Source: Flavobacterium sp.
GTDB taxonomy: Bacteria; Bacteroidota; Bacteroidia; Flavobacteriales; Flavobacteriaceae
Length of the DNA: 9,561 nt
Direction: 5' to 3'
Assembly: GCA_017989775.1 (NCBI GenBank)
Contig: JAGNPF010000029.1
Coordinates: forward strand, 1 to 9,561
Below, one piece after another: positions 5,293 to 9,561 of the stretch. How positions within the stretch are numbered: the first letter of the stretch is position 1; the number at the start of each line of letters is the position of its first letter. The translations under genes and the position numbers were made by a program. The notes beneath the pieces are model-generated. The model was given only the letters and a program-made list of their open reading frames with translations, had not been told where the DNA came from and did not search any database.

Positions 5293-7518
5293 ATGAAAAA
5301 AATAGTAACCACCACACTTTTATTGGCATTCTTTTTTGGATTTTCACAACCCAAAACAATAGACCAAAAAGTGGATGCTTTACTGAAGCAAATGACCCTT
5401 GAAGAAAAAATTGGACAATTGAACCAATATACCGGTGACAATCAGGCTACAGGTCCAATCACGATTAATCCAAACAAAGAATCTGAAATCAAAGCAGGTT
5501 TGATAGGTTCAATGCTGAATGTTATTGGAACTAAATACACCAGACAATACCAAGAGTTGGCCATGCAATCCCGATTGAAAATCCCGTTGTTGTTTGGTCA
5601 AGACGTGGTACACGGATTCAAGACGACCTTCCCAATTCCATTGGCCGAAGCCGCCAGTTGGGATATGGAAGCAATAGAATTGGGTGCTCGAATTGCAGCG
5701 ATAGAAGCCTCGGCGAGCGGAATTCATTGGACATTTGCGCCAATGGTAGATATCGGTCGTGACCCACGTTGGGGACGCGTGATGGAAGGAGCCGGCGAGG
5801 ACACCTATTTGGGTTCCAAAATTGCCTATGCCAGGGTGAAAGGGTTTCAGGCCAATTTGGGTGATGTGAATTCGGTGATGGCTTGCGTCAAACATTTTGC
5901 GGCTTATGGAGCAGCCGTTGGCGGAAGGGATTACAACTCGGTCGACATGAGCGAAAGAATGCTATGGGAAACCTATTTGCCTCCGTTCAAATCTGCTTTA
6001 GACGCAGGAGCCGCCACGTTCATGAATTCATTTAACGACTTGAACGGCATTCCTGCAACGGGAAGTAAATATTTGCAAAGAGACATCCTGAAAGGCAAAT
6101 GGAACTTTCAAGGTTTTGTGGTTTCCGATTGGGGTTCGATAGGAGAAATGGTCAATCACGGCTATGCAAAAGACAAAAAAGAAGCTGCTTTAAGTGCCAT
6201 TACCGCAGGAAGCGATATGGACATGGAAAGTAATGCCTATCGCCATAATTTGGCCAATTTGGTTCAAGAAGGTAAAGTGGATGTGGCATTAATTGACGAT
6301 GCGGTAAAGAGAATTTTACGCAAGAAATTTGAATTGGGTTTATTTGACGACCCCTACAAATATTCGAATTCAAAACGGGAAGATAAAGAATTGAACAATC
6401 CGGCGCATCGCAAAACGGCAAGAGAAGTAGCCGCTAAATGTGTCGTGTTGCTAAAGAATGAAAAGAATCTTTTGCCACTTTCCAAAGACTTGAAAAAGAT
6501 AGCTTTTATTGGCCCTTTGGTAAAAGAACATAAGCAAAATATGGGCTTTTGGGCGGTCGAATTACCAGGATTGGATTATGACAAGCATGTGGTTTCGCAA
6601 TGGGAAGGATTGCAAAATAAACTGGGCAAGAATACTCAACTATTGTATGCCAAAGGTTGTGAAGTGGACGGAACGAATAAAGATGGTTTTGCCGAAGCGG
6701 TTGCCGTGGCCAATCAGGCCGATGTGGTGATTTTGAGTATTGGTGAAAGCTGGAACATGAGCGGGGAAGCCAAAAGCAAAAGCAACATTCACCTACCGGG
6801 TGTTCAGGAAGAATTGGTAAAAGCCATCCAGGCGACCGGAAAACCGGTGGTGGTTTTGATCAATGCGGGAAGGCCTCTTGTTTTTAATGACACTGCCGAT
6901 ACCGTTCCGGCGATTCTATATACTTGGTGGTTGGGAACCGAAGCCGGTAACGCCATAGCCGATGTGTTGTTTGGGGATTATAATCCTTCGGGAAAATTGC
7001 CGATGACTTTTCCAAGAGAAGAAGGGCAAATACCCATTTATTACAATCATTTCAATACGGGAAGACCGGCACCGGATGAAACGTCCACAAATTATGTTTC
7101 CGCTTACATTGATTTGAAAAATAGTCCCAAATTTCCTTTCGGACACGGATTGAGTTATACTACTTTCAACTATTCGGATTTAAAATTATCCAAAAATAAA
7201 ATTGGTAATTCGGATACGATTGACGTTTTTGTCAATATCACCAATACGGGAAAATATGCCGGCGAAGAAGTGGTGCAATTGTATTTGCGTGACCAAGTGG
7301 GATCGGTGGTGAGACCAATAAAAGAATTGAAAGATTTTCAAAAAATTCATTTGAATGCCGGCGAAACCAAAACCGTGAAATTTGTGATAGACAACGAAAA
7401 ATTGTCTTTTTACAACGATAAACTGGAATTCAAGTCGGAACCGGGCGATTTTGACCTGATGATTGGTGCGTCTTCGGAGGATATTCGCTTGAAAGGAAAT
7501 TTCGAATTGTTGGACTAA
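5293..7518 (+). CDS. bglX: Periplasmic GH3 beta-glucosidase, BglX-like
   Basis: This 741-residue GH3 enzyme is close in length to E. coli BglX. A type I signal peptide (MKKIVTTTLLLAFFFGFS) is followed by an (alpha/beta)8 barrel with GQDVVHG, RDPRWGR, the K200-H201 pair in VKHFAAYG, and the nucleophile D279 in VVSDWGS. The second alpha/beta domain carries the likely acid/base E492 in MSGEA. The fibronectin-III-like C-terminal domain (from about residue 620) contains GEEVVQLYLRD. Domain order and key residues are all intact, so it should be active, releasing glucose from the non-reducing ends of beta-gluco-oligosaccharides. In this PUL it would finish, in the periplasm, the degradation of oligomers made by the GH16 enzyme and imported by SusCD. 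Linkage preference (beta-1,3, 1,4 or 1,6) cannot be read from motifs alone. The ATG is set by the signal peptide and lies 320 bp after the previous gene. Confidence 0.95.
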   Translation: MKKIVTTTLLLAFFFGFSQPKTIDQKVDALLKQMTLEEKIGQLNQYTGDNQATGPITINPNKESEIKAGLIGSMLNVIGTKYTRQYQELAMQSRLKIPLLFGQDVVHGFKTTFPIPLAEAASWDMEAIELGARIAAIEASASGIHWTFAPMVDIGRDPRWGRVMEGAGEDTYLGSKIAYARVKGFQANLGDVNSVMACVKHFAAYGAAVGGRDYNSVDMSERMLWETYLPPFKSALDAGAATFMNSFNDLNGIPATGSKYLQRDILKGKWNFQGFVVSDWGSIGEMVNHGYAKDKKEAALSAITAGSDMDMESNAYRHNLANLVQEGKVDVALIDDAVKRILRKKFELGLFDDPYKYSNSKREDKELNNPAHRKTAREVAAKCVVLLKNEKNLLPLSKDLKKIAFIGPLVKEHKQNMGFWAVELPGLDYDKHVVSQWEGLQNKLGKNTQLLYAKGCEVDGTNKDGFAEAVAVANQADVVILSIGESWNMSGEAKSKSNIHLPGVQEELVKAIQATGKPVVVLINAGRPLVFNDTADTVPAILYTWWLGTEAGNAIADVLFGDYNPSGKLPMTFPREEGQIPIYYNHFNTGRPAPDETSTNYVSAYIDLKNSPKFPFGHGLSYTTFNYSDLKLSKNKIGNSDTIDVFVNITNTGKYAGEEVVQLYLRDQVGSVVRPIKELKDFQKIHLNAGETKTVKFVIDNEKLSFYNDKLEFKSEPGDFDLMIGASSEDIRLKGNFELLD

Positions 7519-7522
7519 TTTC

Positions 7523-7541
7523 AAAAAATACACGTTTTTTT
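7523..7541 (+). terminator. Weak A/T-only hairpin after the GH3 gene
   Basis: AAAAAA and TTTTTT flank a short TACACG centre directly after the GH3 stop, and the 3' arm is itself a T-run. A stem of A-T pairs alone is weak, so termination here is only a possibility. No better candidate lies between this point and the next gene. Confidence 0.25.
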
Positions 7542-7599
7542 ATTGGTGTTTGTTTGGAATAGTAGTTCAACCGAAATATTGGGATTGTAACGGAAAATA

Positions 7600-7630
7600 T
7601 TGTGGCGTTTGCTTTTTTGGGGTTGATTTG
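7600..7630 (+). promoter_or_regulatory. Candidate Bacteroidota promoter for the lipoprotein gene
   Basis: TTG at 7600-7602 and TTGATTTG at 7623-7630 are separated by 20 bases. The second element matches the -7 consensus TAnnTTTG at all but the second position, and the spacing fits the -33/-7 arrangement. A start near 7636 would give a leader of about 40 bases before the ATG at 7675. The 8-bp inverted repeat AAAGTCTT/AAGACTTT (7642-7667) would fall in that leader. Confidence 0.33.
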
Positions 7631-7674
7631 TAAACGAAATTAAAGTCTTGATTTGATGAAAGACTTTGAGGTTT

Positions 7675-8472
7675 ATGAAATTTATGAAAAAAGCAAAAGA
7701 AATAGTTGGGATAGTGGCGGTACTTTTAATGACGCTTTGTTCTTGCACCAGCGACCCAATTGAACAGGTTTCGATGTTGACAAAGGTAGTCGAGGTTTCG
7801 GTTGACGGGACTTCAAACACAACAATCCTGACCTATGATGGAAACAAATTGGTGTCCATTGACAAAGCGGATCAATTTTTGAAGTTTTATTATACGGGAA
7901 GTTTAATCACGAAAGTGGAAGAATTGGACAAAACAAGCCAACACCTGAATACATTGGAATATACGTATTCCGAAGGGCAATTGACCAAAATTACTTCCTC
8001 GGACAATTACGTGATCAATTATGTACACAATACTGACGGCTCGGTTTCCTATGAGAAACTGACCAAAGATTCCAATAATCTGGAAGTCAAAAACTATCAC
8101 GGAATCTTGTATTTTCAAAACGAAAACTTGGTTAGGGACCTGAGAACCTTGGATGATGCCGGAAAAGGAATTTTGGCCCAAAACAACATCAACCTGGAAT
8201 ACGATTACAAAAAAAATGCACTGAAAAACATTTTGGGCTTCGATAAATTGTTGAATTTTTCTAAAGCGATTTCCTCCAATAACGAGACAGTCGGCACGCA
8301 TGCTTCATCTATTGAGTATCTGGATGACGACCAAGTTGTTTCTTCCATAAAAAGAATCGACAGCAAATACCAATACAACTCCAATGGCTATCCAACTGAA
8401 ATTGTTTCACAAAACATCGTGTTTGGCGGTTCGAATTCCAACCATTTAAAGTCGCAATTATTCTACAATTAA
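7675..8472 (+). CDS. Uncharacterised lipoprotein with YD-like strand repeats
   Basis: I do not recognise a specific family. The 265-residue product has a lipoprotein signal peptide with lipobox LCSC at Cys24, counted from ATG 7675. ATG 7684 (three codons later) is equally possible, while the upstream in-frame TTG at 7666 is unlikely. The mature part contains repeated strand-turn-strand units such as LTYDGNKLVSID, EYTYSEGQLTKI and KYQYNSNGYPTEI. These resemble YD/RHS-type repeats and the beta-rich DUF4595-like lipoproteins of Bacteroidota. No enzyme motif is visible. It follows the GH3 gene by about 156 bp and has a candidate promoter of its own, so PUL membership is uncertain. Because it is lipidated, it should be in the outer or inner membrane, facing the periplasm or the surface. 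Possible roles include binding or structural support; none can be chosen from the sequence. Confidence 0.82.
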   Translation: MKFMKKAKEIVGIVAVLLMTLCSCTSDPIEQVSMLTKVVEVSVDGTSNTTILTYDGNKLVSIDKADQFLKFYYTGSLITKVEELDKTSQHLNTLEYTYSEGQLTKITSSDNYVINYVHNTDGSVSYEKLTKDSNNLEVKNYHGILYFQNENLVRDLRTLDDAGKGILAQNNINLEYDYKKNALKNILGFDKLLNFSKAISSNNETVGTHASSIEYLDDDQVVSSIKRIDSKYQYNSNGYPTEIVSQNIVFGGSNSNHLKSQLFYN

Positions 8473-8475
8473 TTC

Positions 8476-8483
8476 TATTTTTG
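8476..8483 (+). promoter_or_regulatory. Exact TAnnTTTG -7-type promoter element before the GSCFA gene
   Basis: TATTTTTG matches the Bacteroidota -7 consensus TAnnTTTG exactly, 13 bases before the ATG at 8497. No TTG is present at the usual upstream distance, and the implied leader would be very short. The same bases are part of an imperfect AT-rich hairpin (8472-8495) that could instead end the lipoprotein transcript. Confidence 0.35.
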
Positions 8484-8496
8484 TAAAAAAGAATAG

Positions 8497-9456
8497 ATGC
8501 AATTCCGAACCAAAATTTCCATTCCCAAAAGCGACAATCCAATGGATTACAATTCCAAAATGGTGTCTTTGGGCTCTTGTTTTGCCGTGAACATGGCCGA
8601 GAAATTGGATTATTTCAAGTTCCAAAATACCTGCAATCCGTTCGGGATTTTATTTCATCCCTTGGCCATCGAAAAACTCGTTGACTTTGCCGTTTCCAAT
8701 AAGTTGTTTTCGGAAGAAGACGTTTTTTTTCACAACGAACGTTGGCATTCTTTCGATGCACATTCAGATTGCAGCAATTCCAACAAGGAAGAATTAATAG
8801 CCCATTTGAATGCCGTTGTCAAGTCAACTCGCCAACAAATAAGCGAGGCAACCCACATCATCATCACTTACGGAACTTCGTGGGTGTATCGAAATTTGGC
8901 GAGCAATACCATTGTTGCCAATTGCCATAAAGTCCCCCAAAAACAATTTTCAAAAGAAATTTTGTCGGTAGAAACAATCGAGAAATCAATACAAAACACT
9001 TTGGATTTAATCCAGAAAATCAATCCAAAAGTCAATTTTATTTTTACCGTTTCGCCCGTTCGCCATCTCAAAGACGGTTTTGTTGAAAATCAATTGAGTA
9101 AAGCGCATTTGATTACCGCAATCCATCAAATCCTGAAATCTGAAATCTGCAATCTAAAATCTGCAATCTACTTTCCTTCCTACGAAATAATGATGGACGA
9201 ACTTCGTGATTACCGTTTTTATGCCGAGGATATGATTCACCCCAATTCCGTTGCGATAGATTATATTTGGCAACGATTTTCCGAGACTTCTATTTCTGAA
9301 GAAAGTCATTCGATTATGAAAGAAGTCGAAACCATTCAAAAAGGATTGGCTCACCGACCTTTCAATCCAAATTCCGCGAGTCACCAACAGTTTTTATCGA
9401 AACTCAACGATAAAATGGTGAAACTGCAAAAACGGTTTCCTCAAATTCAGTTTTAA
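8497..9456 (+). CDS. GSCFA-domain protein (SGNH-hydrolase-like), cytoplasmic
   Basis: The 319-residue protein carries the signature of the GSCFA family near its N-terminus: SLGSCFA, with S27 as the expected nucleophile. SGNH-like blocks follow: TYGTSW at 124-129, TVSPVRH at 184-190, and a C-terminal AEDMIHPN with D245 and H248 completing a likely Ser-Asp-His triad. No signal peptide is present, so it should act in the cytoplasm, probably as an esterase or acyl-hydrolase/transferase. The substrate is unknown. Bacteroidota commonly carry one such gene outside PULs, and it starts only 24 bp after the lipoprotein stop, so co-transcription is possible. Residues 213-225 (LKSEICNLKSAIY) are encoded by a heptamer repeat array that looks inserted but keeps the frame. 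Confidence 0.88.
   Translation: MQFRTKISIPKSDNPMDYNSKMVSLGSCFAVNMAEKLDYFKFQNTCNPFGILFHPLAIEKLVDFAVSNKLFSEEDVFFHNERWHSFDAHSDCSNSNKEELIAHLNAVVKSTRQQISEATHIIITYGTSWVYRNLASNTIVANCHKVPQKQFSKEILSVETIEKSIQNTLDLIQKINPKVNFIFTVSPVRHLKDGFVENQLSKAHLITAIHQILKSEICNLKSAIYFPSYEIMMDELRDYRFYAEDMIHPNSVAIDYIWQRFSETSISEESHSIMKEVETIQKGLAHRPFNPNSASHQQFLSKLNDKMVKLQKRFPQIQF
9133..9170 (+). repeat. Tandem CTRMAAT heptamer array inside the GSCFA gene
   Basis: Five consecutive 7-base units can be read: CTGAAAT, CTGAAAT, CTGCAAT, CTAAAAT and CTGCAAT (9133-9167), followed by CTA. The 14-mer AAATCTGCAATCTA is repeated perfectly and contiguously (9143-9156 and 9157-9170). The array codes for LKSEICNLKSAI within an open frame. 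From memory, strings of this type (AATCTAAAATCTGAAATC and similar) are common dispersed repeats in flavobacterial genomes, so this may be an intragenic copy. Confidence 0.8.
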
Positions 9457-9457
9457 A

Positions 9458-9469
9458 AAATACGTATTT
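9458..9469. repeat. Perfect 12-bp palindrome AAATACGTATTT downstream of the GSCFA gene
   Basis: The 12-mer equals its own reverse complement and starts two bases after the GSCFA stop codon, just 8 bases before the TTG of a candidate promoter. It may be an operator for the following gene. It could also be a weak transcript-end signal, although no T-run follows. Confidence 0.4.
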
Positions 9470-9476
9470 CGTCGTA

Positions 9477-9507
9477 TTGTTCTTATTTCATATTTGATGC
9501 AGATTTG
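9477..9507 (+). promoter_or_regulatory. Candidate promoter of the gene starting at 9537
   Basis: TTG (9477-9479) and CAGATTTG (9500-9507) are separated by 20 bases. The second element matches TAnnTTTG at all but the first base, which fits the Bacteroidota -33/-7 pattern. The predicted start lies about 25 bases before the ATG. Confidence 0.35.
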
Positions 9508-9536
9508 TAAAGTACTAACCAACAAATCAAAACAGT

Positions 9537-9561
9537 ATGAAAAAAAACCAACTTATATTTT
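9537..9561 (+). CDS. Start of a further gene, 3' truncated by the window end
   Basis: ATG at 9537 opens the frame MKKNQLIF, which runs off the window. The two Lys followed by hydrophobic residues look like the start of a signal peptide or membrane segment. A candidate promoter precedes it and the previous gene ends 80 bp upstream. Eight codons are too few to name a product. Confidence 0.5.

Noticed and set aside
5509..5895. 128-residue open frame on the - strand within the GH3 gene
   Set aside because: It lies wholly inside a clear GH3 coding region, has no recognisable motif or signal, and its composition (many His, Gly and Phe) is that of an antisense shadow.
7903..8301. 132-residue open frame on the - strand within the lipoprotein gene
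   Set aside because: The + strand frame has a convincing lipoprotein signal and repeat pattern. The - frame is rich in Phe, Val and Ile from reading AAT/GAA-rich codons backwards, and has no plausible start context.
9133..9170. Short direct repeats as a CRISPR array
   Set aside because: The units are 7 bases, contiguous, without spacers, and translated within the GSCFA protein.
9133..9171. Repeat array as a frameshift or pseudogene mark in the GSCFA gene
   Set aside because: The frame stays open through the array and the catalytic DMIHPN motif follows intact.

Overview
The window reads as a piece of a Bacteroidota chromosome, most likely Flavobacteriaceae and probably Flavobacterium or a close relative. 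The reasons are a SusC/SusD pair, several lipoproteins with Bacteroidota-type signal peptides, AT-rich start regions without strong Shine-Dalgarno sequences, TAnnTTTG-like promoter elements, and a GSCFA-family gene. All genes are on the + strand. The genus is inferred from these features; no sequence search was run.

Positions 1-7518 form most of a polysaccharide utilization locus (PUL) whose enzymes point to a beta-glucan, most simply laminarin or another beta-1,3-glucan. In order: the last 30 codons of a SusC-type TonB-dependent transporter; a SusD-type glycan-binding lipoprotein; a Trp-rich lipoprotein with a PKD-like domain in the position of a SusE-like surface glycan-binding protein; a perfect-stem terminator; a PKD-GH16 endo-beta-glucanase lipoprotein; a secreted endonuclease/exonuclease/phosphatase (EEP) fold protein of unknown job; and a secreted BglX-like GH3 beta-glucosidase. 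The expected flow is surface cleavage by GH16, capture by SusD and the SusE-like protein, import through SusC, and removal of glucose in the periplasm by GH3. The EEP protein does not fit a pure glucan pathway and is the most puzzling member.

Only susC, susD and the susE-like gene are tightly packed (gaps of 18 and 32 bp). The enzyme genes that follow are separated by 258, 150 and 320 bp, and these gaps hold hairpins and short symmetrical repeats. The enzymes may therefore be transcribed from their own promoters rather than as one long operon.

Positions 7519-9561 hold genes with no evident PUL role: an unrecognised lipoprotein with YD-like strand repeats, a cytoplasmic GSCFA-family (SGNH-like) protein with an in-frame heptamer repeat array, and the first eight codons of another gene. 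No tRNA, rRNA, CRISPR array, transposase or phage gene was seen. I found no clearly new multi-gene system. The best leads are the EEP protein, the Trp/Cys-rich binding lipoprotein with deviant codon usage, and the repeats in the long intergenic regions.
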